64,000 nucleotides of DNA from Bacteroidota bacterium (GTDB lineage Bacteria; Bacteroidota; Bacteroidia; Bacteroidales; Tenuifilaceae), in contig JAKQKB010000178.1 of NCBI GenBank assembly GCA_029560875.1, positions 45,387-109,386 of the forward strand, written 5' to 3'. This document shows, in pieces, positions 17,465 to 27,162 of this stretch. The position numbers and the translations under genes are program-made. How positions within the stretch are numbered: position 1 is the first letter of the stretch; each line of letters opens with the position of its first letter. Under the pieces are notes generated by a model, which saw only the letters and a list, made by a program, of their open reading frames with translations, had not been told where the DNA came from and did no database searches.

Positions 17465-19582
17465 ATGCTTACCCTATCAACGCCTATTTTATCTTCATTG
17501 AGTTATTTAAGTTGCTTATCATTACCCAGTTCTGATTTAAATGGAGTATTCTCGCTCCCCTTTCACGAGCCTGTAATTGTATTCTGCATAACACTTCTAG
17601 TAATTCTTATAGTTCCATTTATCTTCACAAAATTTAAAATGCCAGGTATTATTGGGTTAATACTATCGGGCATGCTACTTGGCAGTTCAGGTTTTAATAT
17701 TCTTGAAAGTAGTGGGAGCATTGCACTACTAGGAAATGTTGGACTGATGTACTTAATGTTCCTAGCAGGGTTGGAGCTGGACATGAATACTTTTGTTCAG
17801 AATAAAAATAGAAACTTGGTTTTTGGTGCATTAACTTTTACAATTCCCTTTATAGTTGGGTTCTGGGTTTGTAGGCATATCCTAAACTACGAGATACTAC
17901 CATCGCTACTGGTATCTAGTATGTTTTCCACTCAAACCCTCATAGCTTATCCAATTGTATCGCGATTAAGGTTAACCAAAACAGAACCTGTAGGGGTGGC
18001 AATTGGTGGAACTATCATTACAGATACCTTAGTTCTACTTCTTCTTATACTTATTGTTGCTCTAAAAAATGGCGAGAATTCATCCAATTTTTGGTTTATA
18101 CTAAGCGGTTCTATTGTCGTTTACTTCTTTTTTATTCTATACATATTCCCTAGGATTACAAAATGGTTCTTTAAAAATACATCAACCGATATTATTGCAC
18201 AGTATGTTTTTGTGCTCTCCATGGTATTTCTTGCTGGAACATTAGCCAAACTAATTAGGCTTGAGCCTATTATCGGTGCTTTTATGGCCGGAATTGTTTT
18301 AAACCGACAAATCCCCCATTCATCAACATTAATGAGCAGAATAGAGTTTGTTGGTAATGCTATTTTTATCCCGATTTTCCTATTGTATGTTGGAATGCTT
18401 ATCGATTTAAAAGCATTTATTAGCGGCTGGGAATCACTTAAATTATCAATTATTTTAATAGTTTTTGCAATATCGAGCAAATGGCTGGCAGCATACGTTA
18501 CCCAAAAAATATTTTTATACAAAACAATTGAACGCCAGTTAATATTTGGTTTGAGCACTGCACACGCAGCAGCAACAATTGCAATTATTCTTATTGGATA
18601 CCAAATGGGAATTATTGATATTAATGTGCTGAATGCCACAATTGTTGTGATTTTCGCATCGTGCATAGTTAGTGCCATTGTAACGGAACGTACTGCTAAA
18701 AAGATTGTCCTTAAAGAAACGCCACAACAATTCCATGCAGAAAAGAGCGATAGGATATTAATCCCAGTATCGAATCCAACAAATATTTTACCGCTTATTG
18801 AGTATGCCAATTTAATAAGAACTCTGAGCAAAAAAAGTCCTATATATATCCTTAACGTAGTTAAGGATGAGAATGAAATATCTACGAAACTATCCAAAAA
18901 TATAGAGGAACTTTCCACTACTTCCGAAATTCATACTGAATTTGTAGTACGAATGGATATTAATATTTCATCGGGCATTGTTAGGGCAGCCAAGGAGATT
19001 ATGGCTTCAAAGATTATCATGGGATGGAATGGAAGTTACAGTACAAAGCAATGGATATTTGGGACAATACTCGAGGGTGTTTTAAGGGACTCCAGACAAC
19101 CCATTTATGTTGTAAGTTTTAAATCTCCTATTGTAAGTATCAAGGAGATTGAAGTTGTAGTTCCCCCGATTGCAGAGTTTGAACCAAACTTCAGTGGTTG
19201 GCTACAATCCTTATCACATTATGCAAAGCAAACCAACGCTAAAATTACTTTTCGTACCACACCCGAACATCGGGATAGCTTCGAGAATGCATTGTTGGCA
19301 AATGGGTTTAAGGTGAGGCACACAGTTGATAGTTCTGCTGATTGGTATTCATCCTTCGACAATATATCTCAAAAGGGAGTTGATAGTTTAATTATTATAA
19401 TTTCAGCCCGGAAAGGGTCTATCTCCCATAGTTCTAGGATTGATTTAATTCCTCGATTAGTATCGAAAAAGTTGAAGGACAAAAATTTCGTAATAATATA
19501 TCCCGCACAGTTAGAATCAACCACCGCCGACACAAGAGCCTTTCTTTCTGGAACAGGGCAAGTGAGTATTGAGGAAAATTGA
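17465..19582 (+). CDS. CPA2-family cation:proton antiporter with C-terminal Usp-like domain
   Basis: A sodium/proton exchanger domain of about 12 membrane helices (residues about 30-410) is followed by a soluble tail (about 430-705) resembling one or two universal stress protein domains. The core motif region LMYLMFLAGLELDM and the IGAFMAGIVLNRQ helix are typical of the KefB/NhaS3-like CPA2 group. I start at the ATG at 17465 (705 residues). An in-frame ATG at 17390 would add 25 residues that do not resemble the family. The Usp tail may bind nucleotide and gate transport. The ion (Na+ or K+) is not decidable here. Confidence 0.85.
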   Translation: MLTLSTPILSSLSYLSCLSLPSSDLNGVFSLPFHEPVIVFCITLLVILIVPFIFTKFKMPGIIGLILSGMLLGSSGFNILESSGSIALLGNVGLMYLMFLAGLELDMNTFVQNKNRNLVFGALTFTIPFIVGFWVCRHILNYEILPSLLVSSMFSTQTLIAYPIVSRLRLTKTEPVGVAIGGTIITDTLVLLLLILIVALKNGENSSNFWFILSGSIVVYFFFILYIFPRITKWFFKNTSTDIIAQYVFVLSMVFLAGTLAKLIRLEPIIGAFMAGIVLNRQIPHSSTLMSRIEFVGNAIFIPIFLLYVGMLIDLKAFISGWESLKLSIILIVFAISSKWLAAYVTQKIFLYKTIERQLIFGLSTAHAAATIAIILIGYQMGIIDINVLNATIVVIFASCIVSAIVTERTAKKIVLKETPQQFHAEKSDRILIPVSNPTNILPLIEYANLIRTLSKKSPIYILNVVKDENEISTKLSKNIEELSTTSEIHTEFVVRMDINISSGIVRAAKEIMASKIIMGWNGSYSTKQWIFGTILEGVLRDSRQPIYVVSFKSPIVSIKEIEVVVPPIAEFEPNFSGWLQSLSHYAKQTNAKITFRTTPEHRDSFENALLANGFKVRHTVDSSADWYSSFDNISQKGVDSLIIIISARKGSISHSSRIDLIPRLVSKKLKDKNFVIIYPAQLESTTADTRAFLSGTGQVSIEEN

Positions 19583-19699
19583 GAGTGCAAAAGAGTTTGA
19601 AAAAAATTTACTCAATGTGAATTATGGTTAAACCAATGGTTTGTTTATTCTTTTGGCAAATGTTTTGATTAAACTTAACAAACCTTTTAACTAAACAAT

Positions 19700-20518
19700 A
19701 TGAAAAAGTTGAATCACTTTCTTTTTCCATCAATTACTCTATTAATATTTTTGAGTTCATGTGCTACACCTAACCCCGTTGTTCGATTAGTTCCAAAAGA
19801 AAATCAAACAACATGGGAACAGGGAAAACAGTTTGTGAGTTATCAAAAAAACGACTTCACTATTCATTGTGCCTACCATGGTATCGATTCAAAGTATCTT
19901 ATTTTTGACGTGGAGGTTATAAATAATAGTCCAAAGGACTTCCTCCTAGCACCTGAGCAATTCGTTATGTATACCGACAGTGGGAAGTGGGACCCTAATT
20001 CAAACCAATTGGTCTATAGCACATTCCCCATTAAAGCAGCCGACCCTGAGTATGAACTCTTAAAACTCGAAATGCAGGAGTCTGTTACCATTGCAAAAAT
20101 GAAGAATAATCAAACCGCTGCAGCTGTCGTTGCAATTGCAGCAATCCCCGTTATAGCCGCTGCAGCAATTTCCGATGCAAATGACTCAAAAAACAATGAG
20201 GACGATGGAGATGATGTATCACGTACAGAAGTTGCTGCAACCACTACCGTTGTTACTCTAGATGTTATTAATGATGGACAGACTAATCATCTATATAATA
20301 TGGGTACTATTAGCGATAACCAAAATGTTTGGCAGCAATACGCTTTGAGGAAGACAACACTTGGGCCTGGGGAATCGCTTCGAGGATTAATTTACTTTCT
20401 AAAGCCAAATCTCGAATTATACAAGGATTTAAGGATTGAAGCACCAATACTAAATAACAACATATATTTTAATTACAGTGTAATACTTTACTATCCTAGT
20501 ATAAATCAACACCAGTAA
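19700..20518 (+). CDS. Predicted lipoprotein, unknown function
   Basis: A 272-residue protein with lipobox Leu-Ser-Ser-Cys21. The mature part has a beta-rich N-terminal half (about 40-130), an Ala/Ile-rich hydrophobic stretch (about 134-155) that could be a membrane-active or buried helix, an acidic Asp/Glu linker (about 158-170) and a second beta-rich part. No family is recognised. It stands alone between the antiporter gene and a strong terminator at 20564. Confidence 0.65.
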   Translation: MKKLNHFLFPSITLLIFLSSCATPNPVVRLVPKENQTTWEQGKQFVSYQKNDFTIHCAYHGIDSKYLIFDVEVINNSPKDFLLAPEQFVMYTDSGKWDPNSNQLVYSTFPIKAADPEYELLKLEMQESVTIAKMKNNQTAAAVVAIAAIPVIAAAAISDANDSKNNEDDGDDVSRTEVAATTTVVTLDVINDGQTNHLYNMGTISDNQNVWQQYALRKTTLGPGESLRGLIYFLKPNLELYKDLRIEAPILNNNIYFNYSVILYYPSINQHQ

Positions 20519-20563
20519 ATTAATTTTGGTCCTGGTTTAATCACTATTCAATCCTTATATTTG

Positions 20564-20599
20564 AAAAGGGTGCAATTCATTTAGGTTGCATCCTTTTTT
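20564..20599 (+). terminator. Intrinsic terminator after the lipoprotein gene
   Basis: Arms 20564-20575 and 20586-20597 form a 12-bp stem with one mismatch and a 10-base loop, ending in a T-run. It is 46 bases after the stop at 20518. Confidence 0.8.
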
Positions 20600-20777
20600 A
20601 TTTATCTTAAACTCCTTTAAACACCTCTCTCTATTAACTCCAATTTGCTAATTTTTTCATTATTAAATTTTTAATTGAACTAAATCACTGCAATTTGGTT
20701 TTTAATAAAGATAGTTTGCAAACTATTGCTTTGCTATTAGAAATGGAGTAATTTTAGTAAAACATCAATTTTATATT

Positions 20778-21836
20778 ATGGTTATTTTCAAAAGCATAGC
20801 TCTTTTTCTTGTCTTGAACTTAGTTTCAATTGCTCACTCCTTTTGCTTAACTTATTCCTATTCTTTGAACAATGAATTGCTCAACAAAGTTGATGTTGAA
20901 ATTAGAAGTGGAGTGTATGGCAAAGTAACGGGTATTGTTGTGCTCGGACAATCGGGCAAACTTCTTCACGAGCAATACTATGGTTTTACGAGCAAGAGTA
21001 CTATAAATCCAATTAGTTCAGTCACAAAAAGCCTAACATCCTTACTTGTGGGGATATGCCTAGAACAAGGTTATATAAAATCGATAGATACTCCAATTTA
21101 TTCATACTTTCCAGAGTATGCTAACATTTTCAAGAACGATAACCTGAAAAAGAAAATTACGCTTCGGCATCTTTTAAACCAAACAACAGGTTTGGCTTGG
21201 GAAGAGTGGAGATACCCTTACAATTATGTGTCGAACAGCTTAATAGCACTACTCGAAACCAATGGAAACTGGGTTGAGACATTTTTTAAATTACCTGTTG
21301 AAACTGAGCCCGGCTTAAGGTTTAAGTACAATAGTTTGGCATCGCAAGTTGTTGCAGAGGTGTTAAGTAGGGCATCAGGAATGTCATTCGAGGAATTAAC
21401 AAAACAGTATTTGTTTAAACCATTACATATAAACACCTATTACTGGGATAATTATCCCAATAATAGTCTACCAGCTTGGGGTGGAATTGCACTAACAACT
21501 CAAGATATGGCTAAGTTTGGTATGCTGATTTTGAATGATGGGAAGTATTCAGAAAAACAAATAGTTTCAAAAAAGTGGATTGAGGAGTCAGTTAAGCAGT
21601 CCGTTAGTTACACCGACAGTGTTGGTTACGGTTTGCACTGGTGGGTCAGAAAACAAACGAATCGCAAACCGCTTATTTATGCTGCGGGATATGGCGACCA
21701 ATATGTTTACATAGCTCCAGATAAAGGCTTGGTAATTGCTATTAACTCACAAAATTTTTCGGATTACCGTTGGCCTAAGGGAGTGGATGATTTGGTTAAT
21801 TCTATTCTTTCGTCAATTAGCGAAACAAGTATTTAA
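20778..21836 (+). CDS. Secreted beta-lactamase-fold serine hydrolase
   Basis: A 352-residue class C/AmpH-type serine hydrolase. A signal peptide covers about 1-21. The SxxK motif SVTK at 81-84 gives the nucleophile Ser81 and base Lys84, and the YxN motif KYNS gives Tyr184 and Asn186-type positions. The third box is a Gly-rich AAGYGDQ strand near residue 315, in place of a KTG. Such proteins are esterases, D-peptidases or beta-lactamases, and the family is broad, so resistance should not be assumed. It is followed after 8 bases by the dihydroorotate dehydrogenase-like gene, probably in one transcript. Confidence 0.85.
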   Translation: MVIFKSIALFLVLNLVSIAHSFCLTYSYSLNNELLNKVDVEIRSGVYGKVTGIVVLGQSGKLLHEQYYGFTSKSTINPISSVTKSLTSLLVGICLEQGYIKSIDTPIYSYFPEYANIFKNDNLKKKITLRHLLNQTTGLAWEEWRYPYNYVSNSLIALLETNGNWVETFFKLPVETEPGLRFKYNSLASQVVAEVLSRASGMSFEELTKQYLFKPLHINTYYWDNYPNNSLPAWGGIALTTQDMAKFGMLILNDGKYSEKQIVSKKWIEESVKQSVSYTDSVGYGLHWWVRKQTNRKPLIYAAGYGDQYVYIAPDKGLVIAINSQNFSDYRWPKGVDDLVNSILSSISETSI

Positions 21837-21856
21837 CCCTTAAAATGATAAAAACC

Positions 21857-22870
21857 ATGTCAAAATTAAAAACATCCTACTTGGGACTGGATTTAAAGAA
21901 CCCGCTAATTGTGGGTGCATCGTCCCTTACATCGAATTTAGACACTTTAAAAGCCATTGAGGCTGCCGGTGCAGGAGCCGTTGTGTTTAAATCGCTTTTC
22001 GAGGAACAAATCCAGCTCGAAGCCTTGGAGTTAGAAAATGAGCTAGAGGAGTACAACGAGCGCCATGCCGAAATGGTTAGGTTGTTCCCTACACTCAAGC
22101 ATGCTGGACCAACAGAGCACTTAAGCAAACTAAAAAAAGCCAAAGAAACCCTTAACATCCCCGTTATTGCTAGTTTAAATGCTATGCACCCCGATACATG
22201 GGCTGAGTATGCCCTAGAGGTCGAAAACACCGGTGTTGATGCCATAGAGTTAAATTTTTACACAACCCCTAAAGACTTTGAAGTTGAAGGTAAAACCATT
22301 ATCCAATCGCAGGTTGATTTGCTTAGAAGCGTGAAGGAAAAAATCAAAATCCCTGTTAGTGTTAAGTTAAGTCCCTTTTATACCAACCCTCTTGATGTAA
22401 TTAGGCGGTTTGATGAAACAGAAGTACAAGGTTTCGTTATTTTCAACAGGTTGTTCCAACCCGATATTGATATTGATAAAGAGGAGTTGATTCAAACCAT
22501 TATTCTTAGCGAGCATAATGATATGCGACTATCGCTAAGATTTACGGGATTACTTTATGGTAATATTGCCGCCGATATATGTGCTAATACAGGAATTACC
22601 AATGGTGAAGATGCCATTAAAATGATACTTGCTGGGGCATCTTCGTTTCAGGTTGTTAGTACCTTATACACTAATGGTGTAGGGCATATCACTAAAATGT
22701 TAGGCGATATTGAGACTTGGATGAATAAGAAAGGCTATAAGTCGATTGATGATTTTAAGGGCAAATTATCCAAGAAAAATTTACACGATCCATTTGCATA
22801 TCGCAGAGCTCAATACGTTGACATTCTTTTACGTTCAAATGAAATTGTTAAAACCGCAGCGCTAAAATAA
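21857..22870 (+). CDS. Dihydroorotate dehydrogenase-like flavoprotein
   Basis: A 337-residue TIM-barrel protein beginning with the class 1 DHOD-type pattern KTSYLGLDLKNPLIVGASS. It has the FMN-contacting regions around VSVKLSPFYTN and LAGASSFQVVSTLYTNG. A Bacteroidota group called dihydroorotate dehydrogenase-like fits by length and these motifs. Whether it serves pyrimidine synthesis is unclear, since no other pyr genes are nearby and the electron acceptor cannot be deduced. I prefer the second ATG (21857) as start; the first at 21845 adds only four residues. It ends in a strong terminator at 22899. Confidence 0.82.
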   Translation: MSKLKTSYLGLDLKNPLIVGASSLTSNLDTLKAIEAAGAGAVVFKSLFEEQIQLEALELENELEEYNERHAEMVRLFPTLKHAGPTEHLSKLKKAKETLNIPVIASLNAMHPDTWAEYALEVENTGVDAIELNFYTTPKDFEVEGKTIIQSQVDLLRSVKEKIKIPVSVKLSPFYTNPLDVIRRFDETEVQGFVIFNRLFQPDIDIDKEELIQTIILSEHNDMRLSLRFTGLLYGNIAADICANTGITNGEDAIKMILAGASSFQVVSTLYTNGVGHITKMLGDIETWMNKKGYKSIDDFKGKLSKKNLHDPFAYRRAQYVDILLRSNEIVKTAALK

Positions 22871-22898
22871 ACATTGGGTTTTATGTAAAGTTATTATT

Positions 22899-22931
22899 AA
22901 GATTCTGGGCAAATACCAGAATCTTTTTTTT
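22899..22931 (+). terminator. Intrinsic terminator after the DHOD-like gene
   Basis: A perfect 10-bp stem (22899-22908 with 22916-22925) with a 7-base loop and an eight-T tail. Confidence 0.9.
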
Positions 22932-22994
22932 GGTAATTGAATTTGCTAGGTATTGAGTTTAACATTAAATTTACCAATAACCAATGTCAATGTG

Positions 22995-24359
22995 ATGTCG
23001 ACTAAATTGGAAATCAACAAACATCGGGTTAGGGAACTTAATAGTGGAGAATACTCTATTGGACCTGTTGTTTACTGGATGTCGCGCGACCAAAGGGTGG
23101 CCGATAATTGGGCATTAATTCATGCAATTTTAAAGTCGAATGAGATAAAAGCACCCTTGTACGTAATTTTCACACTTGCCCAAACATTCCCTGGTGCAAA
23201 CATTAGGCACTACGATTTTATGCTCCGCGGATTAAAAAAGGTTGAGAAGCGATTATTGAATTCTGGTATTAATTTTACACTTCTCAAGGGAGACCCAACA
23301 ACTACTCTGCCTGCCTTCATCAATAAAATATCGGCCTCGTTACTGGTGTCCGATTTTGACCCTTTAACAACAAAAAGGGAGTGGAAAAAAGCCATAAATG
23401 AATCCATTCAAATTACACATCATGAGGTTGATGCGCATAATATTGTTCCTTGTTGGTATGTGTCAGAAAAGTTAGAGTTTGGGGCATATACTATTCGTCC
23501 CAAAATTAAAAAGCATCTATCCTCATTCCTAGTCGATTTTCCTGATATAAAACTAAATAACCCTAAAATCATAGATTTAAAACATACGAATTGGCACGAA
23601 GCGTTATCTTGGTTGAATCCGTTTAGCCATATAAAACCTGTAGATTGGATTATTCCAGGAGAGGATGAGGCTTTAAAAGCATTGAGAATATTTTTAAAGG
23701 AGAAACTTAATGGCTACTCTACCAAGCGTAATAATCCGAATGAGAATGGACAATCAAACTTATCGCCATACTTACACTTCGGTCAACTCTCTGCCCAAAG
23801 AGTTGCCATAGAAGTTCTAAAAACAAATGCAAATGCAGAGGATAAGGAGGCATTTCTTGATGAATTAATTGTCCGCAGAGAACTTTCCGATAATTTTTGC
23901 AATTATAATCCAGCTTACTCGAGATTTTCAGGATTTCCAGATTGGGCTAAAGAAACACATAGAATACACAGATTCGATGTTCGCCAATACCTTTATACTC
24001 CTCAGGAGCTGGAGCATTGCAAAACCCACGACCCTCTCTGGAATGCAGCTCAATCCGAAATGATTATTAAGGGTAAAATGCATGGGTACCTGAGGATGTA
24101 CTGGGCAAAAAAAATTCTAGAATGGACAACCTGTCCCGAAGAAGCAATGAGAACCGCAATTTACCTTAACGATAAATACAGTATAGACGGCAGAGATCCC
24201 AACGGTTATGCTGGAATAGCTTGGTCTATTGGTGGTGTGCATGATAGAGCATGGCCCGAAAGGCCAATTTTTGGAAAAATCCGCTACATGAATTTCGAAG
24301 GTTGCAAGCGTAAATTCGATGTTGATTCTTATATTGCCAAACATTTGCACAAGTTCTAG
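22995..24359 (+). CDS. phr: Deoxyribodipyrimidine photolyase, class II CPD type
   Basis: A 454-residue class II cyclobutane pyrimidine dimer photolyase, which uses FAD and blue light to split thymine dimers. The N-terminal PVVYWMSRDQRVADNWAL segment is the class II Rossmann start. The FAD-binding helical domain has LSPYLHFGQ, ELIVRRELSDNF, a WNAAQSEM stretch, a MHGYLRMYWAKKILEW region and DPNGYAGIAWSIGG. I start at the ATG at 22995; 22953 adds 14 residues not expected in the family. The gene is 82 bases or more past the DHOD terminator, so it has its own promoter. Confidence 0.94.
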   Translation: MSTKLEINKHRVRELNSGEYSIGPVVYWMSRDQRVADNWALIHAILKSNEIKAPLYVIFTLAQTFPGANIRHYDFMLRGLKKVEKRLLNSGINFTLLKGDPTTTLPAFINKISASLLVSDFDPLTTKREWKKAINESIQITHHEVDAHNIVPCWYVSEKLEFGAYTIRPKIKKHLSSFLVDFPDIKLNNPKIIDLKHTNWHEALSWLNPFSHIKPVDWIIPGEDEALKALRIFLKEKLNGYSTKRNNPNENGQSNLSPYLHFGQLSAQRVAIEVLKTNANAEDKEAFLDELIVRRELSDNFCNYNPAYSRFSGFPDWAKETHRIHRFDVRQYLYTPQELEHCKTHDPLWNAAQSEMIIKGKMHGYLRMYWAKKILEWTTCPEEAMRTAIYLNDKYSIDGRDPNGYAGIAWSIGGVHDRAWPERPIFGKIRYMNFEGCKRKFDVDSYIAKHLHKF

Positions 24360-24414
24360 TTTGAACTATTTGGCAAATACTTTGTCTTACTATTTTAATC
24401 AATGTTCACAAGCC

Positions 24415-25638
24415 ATGAGAAAAGGTATTATAATATCCGTTCTTTTATTTTCAAGCATTATAACCTGCTTTAAATCCATTGCCCAAACTCAAACAAAAAA
24501 CGAAACTTATGTCCTTCTGATTTCTTTGGATGCGTATAGGTGGGATTATCCAAGCGTTTTTAACACACCAAATCTTAATAAAATTGCCGATGAAGGCGTT
24601 AAGGCTAAATCGTTAATTAGTTGCTATCCATCTAAAACGTTTCCGAACCATTACAGCATTGCAACGGGATTGCATCCAAATAATCATGGAATTGTAAACA
24701 ACTCTTTTTACGATAAGGAACTGGGCTATTATGCCATCGGAAATCGTAAAAGTGTTGAAAATGGCGAATTTTATTTGGGTGAACCAATATGGGTTACAGC
24801 CGAAAAGCAGGGAGTTAAGAGTGCATCTTACTTTTGGGTAGGTTCTGAGGCACCAATACAAGGAATTCAGCCAACCTATTGGAAGAAGTACAACCAGAAA
24901 ACTACTTTTGACCAAAAAATTGACACGGTCATACACTGGTTTTCCTTACCAGAGGAAGAACGCCCACATTTGGTTACATTTTACCACTACCAACCCGACT
25001 GGACAAGCCACGATTATGGCCCATTAGCAAAGGAAACACAACAAGTTGCAGAGCAACTGGATAGCTTGATTGGCGTTTTCATGAGTAAAATAGAGAAACT
25101 ACCAATTGCGGATAGAATCAATGTTATTGTACTTTCCGATCATGGAATGGCTGATGTTTCAAACGAAAGATATATAAATCTATCGCAATACATTAATAAG
25201 GATTGGTTTAGTTCTGTAACTGGAGGAAATCCAGTTTACTCCCTTCAACCAAAACCAGAGTATTATGATCAAACCATTAGTATACTTAAGAAAATTGATC
25301 ACCTAAAAGTCTGGGAAAGAAATGATATTCCCAAACGTTATGTTTATGGTTCAAACCCAAGAATAAACGATATTTTGGTTGAGGCAGATTTAGGCTGGAG
25401 CGTGGCATGGTCCGACGATAAAGAAAAATATAGCGGAGGAACCCACGGTTATGATAATTTGCTCCCTGAGATGCAAGGAATTTTCGTTGCTAAAGGACCT
25501 GCTTTTAAGAAGGGATATGTTCAGGAGTCATTCATGAACATAAACATTTATCCAATCATTGCAAAAATTCTAAAACTTCAACCTGCACAGGTCGATGGTA
25601 GTGTTGAAGAGGTGAAGGATATGTTTTTTAATAAATAG
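24415..25638 (+). CDS. Secreted nucleotide pyrophosphatase/phosphodiesterase (alkaline phosphatase superfamily)
   Basis: A 407-residue ENPP-like enzyme. The ATG at 24415 gives a clear signal peptide (1-24, ending Ile-Ala-Gln). The upstream ATG at 24319 overlaps the photolyase gene and spoils the signal. Two-zinc catalytic elements are present: Asp39 in SLDAYRWDY, the nucleophile Thr75 in PSKTFPNH, DWTSHDYGP at about 195, LSDHGM at about 241 and GTHGYDN at about 342. It should hydrolyse phosphodiester or pyrophosphate bonds of nucleotides or lipids in the periplasm. Confidence 0.9.
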   Translation: MRKGIIISVLLFSSIITCFKSIAQTQTKNETYVLLISLDAYRWDYPSVFNTPNLNKIADEGVKAKSLISCYPSKTFPNHYSIATGLHPNNHGIVNNSFYDKELGYYAIGNRKSVENGEFYLGEPIWVTAEKQGVKSASYFWVGSEAPIQGIQPTYWKKYNQKTTFDQKIDTVIHWFSLPEEERPHLVTFYHYQPDWTSHDYGPLAKETQQVAEQLDSLIGVFMSKIEKLPIADRINVIVLSDHGMADVSNERYINLSQYINKDWFSSVTGGNPVYSLQPKPEYYDQTISILKKIDHLKVWERNDIPKRYVYGSNPRINDILVEADLGWSVAWSDDKEKYSGGTHGYDNLLPEMQGIFVAKGPAFKKGYVQESFMNINIYPIIAKILKLQPAQVDGSVEEVKDMFFNK

Positions 25639-25669
25639 AATTTATTCCGATACACTGGATAACTATTTA

Positions 25670-26242
25670 CTAATCAATTTCTAAATCGTATTTGTTTAGG
25701 AGTCCCGGAAGTCCTTGTAAGGAGAATTTCGCTTTTTTGATTTGATTTAACTCAGGGTCAAAGCTGTAGTTGTAGGCAGTTCTAAAATCAGCCTTTTCGA
25801 GGTTTGTGTTTTCGAATATTGCTCCTTGCAGATTGCAATTGTCAAACTTTACAGTCGATAGATTTGCTTCGGTAAAATCAACCTCTTGTAGGTTTGAATT
25901 AACGAATTGTGTTGATTTTAGTTTGAGTTTATAGAAGGATGAAAAGTTAAGAATGCACGTGTCAAAACTTACTGAGAAAATTATGTTGTTACAACTGTTA
26001 AAATGCAATCCTAGCATTTTGCAGTTTTTAAACTTAACATCCTTGAACGATGCTTTGCTGATATTGGCCATGCTAATATTGCATCCCGTAAACTCGCATT
26101 CAGCAAAGTTAATTCCTGAAATATCCGCCTTTTCGAAGTTACAGTTAATAAAATTGCAACACTCGTAATCTGCAATTTTAAGTGGGGTAGAGGCAAAGTC
26201 TAGTTTTTCGAAAGTTGTATCAGGTACGAATAACCGTTCCAT
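25670..26242 (-). CDS. Pentapeptide-repeat protein, Qnr/McbG-like
   Basis: A 190-residue protein built almost wholly of pentapeptide repeats of the A(D/N)LXX type (for example FINCNF, FAECEF, FDNCNLQGAIF) forming a right-handed beta-helix. The C-terminal cap, with FDPELNQIKKAKF and a Leu-Pro-Gly loop, matches the layout of Qnr-type DNA mimics that protect gyrase. Length is somewhat shorter than QnrB/S (about 214-226). Resistance function is not shown by sequence alone. The gene directly abuts the DUF1456 gene with no space between them, so the two are translated together. Confidence 0.85.
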   Translation of the reverse strand: MERLFVPDTTFEKLDFASTPLKIADYECCNFINCNFEKADISGINFAECEFTGCNISMANISKASFKDVKFKNCKMLGLHFNSCNNIIFSVSFDTCILNFSSFYKLKLKSTQFVNSNLQEVDFTEANLSTVKFDNCNLQGAIFENTNLEKADFRTAYNYSFDPELNQIKKAKFSLQGLPGLLNKYDLEID

Positions 26243-26704
26243 TTATTTTTTGTGTTTTAGCTGTAGGCCATGCAGGAAATTTCGTAGAATTTGGTCGTTA
26301 CACGGACGGTACTGTGGCTGATTTGGATTGCGAAAAAAAGCGCTTAGCTCATGCTTGCTAATTTTCATCCCAGCCAGTTCTATTATCGACAGAATTTCTT
26401 CGTCTTTTAGATTAAGCCCAATACGAAGTTTTCGGAATATCATGTTGTTGTTTAAACGTTCTTCGGCAACAAGTTCCACTCCATCCTTTTTACCTCTATT
26501 ATTCACAATTAAACCGTTGAGGAATATTGCTAGTTGATTATCGGTGATTTTTACAAAATCGGGATTGTCATCCTTTTTTAGCCAATCGCTAATTTCTGCA
26601 CGAGTTACCGTTTGCCCACCAAGGGCAAAAAGTTCTATCATTTTAGAATCGTTAAAATCGAAAATGAATCGAATTCTCCGAATGATATCGTTCTGTGTAA
26701 TCAT
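26243..26704 (-). CDS. DUF1456 (YehS-like) family protein
   Basis: A 153-residue protein made of two similar helical halves (about 1-72 and 78-150), each with a pattern like ITQNDIIRRIRFIFDF / NNMIFRKLRIGLNL and a helix carrying Ser-(Asp/Ala)-Trp/Phe. The duplicated layout and length fit DUF1456. Its function is unknown. It is the first gene of a two-gene unit with the pentapeptide-repeat protein. Confidence 0.85.
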   Translation of the reverse strand: MITQNDIIRRIRFIFDFNDSKMIELFALGGQTVTRAEISDWLKKDDNPDFVKITDNQLAIFLNGLIVNNRGKKDGVELVAEERLNNNMIFRKLRIGLNLKDEEILSIIELAGMKISKHELSAFFRNPNQPQYRPCNDQILRNFLHGLQLKHKK

Positions 26705-26795
26705 ATTACCTATTTTGGTGCGAAAATAGTCCTTATTTTTTATTTCTCCACATCGGTATCAACACTTGTATAGATGAGTTAATGCTTCATCAATT

Positions 26796-27146
26796 TTATC
26801 CTATTCGTGTCCCATTCTTCACTTTTCGTTCTGGATGTATTAGAATTACTTCCTTGTTTTCTGCAACTGCTCCAAGTATCAAACATTCGCTCATAAAGTT
26901 AGCAATCTGCTTTGGAGGAAAGTTAATTACAGCTATTACTTGCTTGCCAATAATATCATTAGGGTTGTATAGCTTGGTAATTTGTGCCGATGATTTTAAC
27001 TTTCCATATTCTCCAAAATCGACAGTGATTTTATATGCAGGATTCCTAACTTCCTTGAAAATTTCAACGTTCAAAACTGTGCCAACCCTTATTTCAACTT
27101 TTTGGAATTCGTCCCATTTTAGGGTAGAGATGCTAGAGTCAATCAT
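26796..27146 (-). CDS. csaA: CsaA-like tRNA-binding domain protein
   Basis: A 116-residue stand-alone tRNA-binding OB-fold of the CsaA type. Key features are WDEFQKVEIRVGTV near the N-terminus, the AQITKLYNPNDIIGKQVIAVINF centre and the Gly-rich end. The protein usually forms a dimer and has chaperone-like activity for secretion in Bacillus. The length equals the family norm. It sits between the DUF1456 gene and the hybrid histidine kinase, all on one strand. Confidence 0.9.
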   Translation of the reverse strand: MIDSSISTLKWDEFQKVEIRVGTVLNVEIFKEVRNPAYKITVDFGEYGKLKSSAQITKLYNPNDIIGKQVIAVINFPPKQIANFMSECLILGAVAENKEVILIHPERKVKNGTRIG

Positions 27147-27162
27147 AGAATGTTCAGCTGTA

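Noticed and set aside
20778..21836. Serine hydrolase as an antibiotic-resistance beta-lactamase
   Set aside because: The SxxK and YxN motifs are shared by many esterases and peptidases, so resistance is not shown.
25670..26242. Pentapeptide protein as a Qnr quinolone-resistance determinant
   Set aside because: Similarity is to fold and layout only, with no conserved Qnr loops verified.
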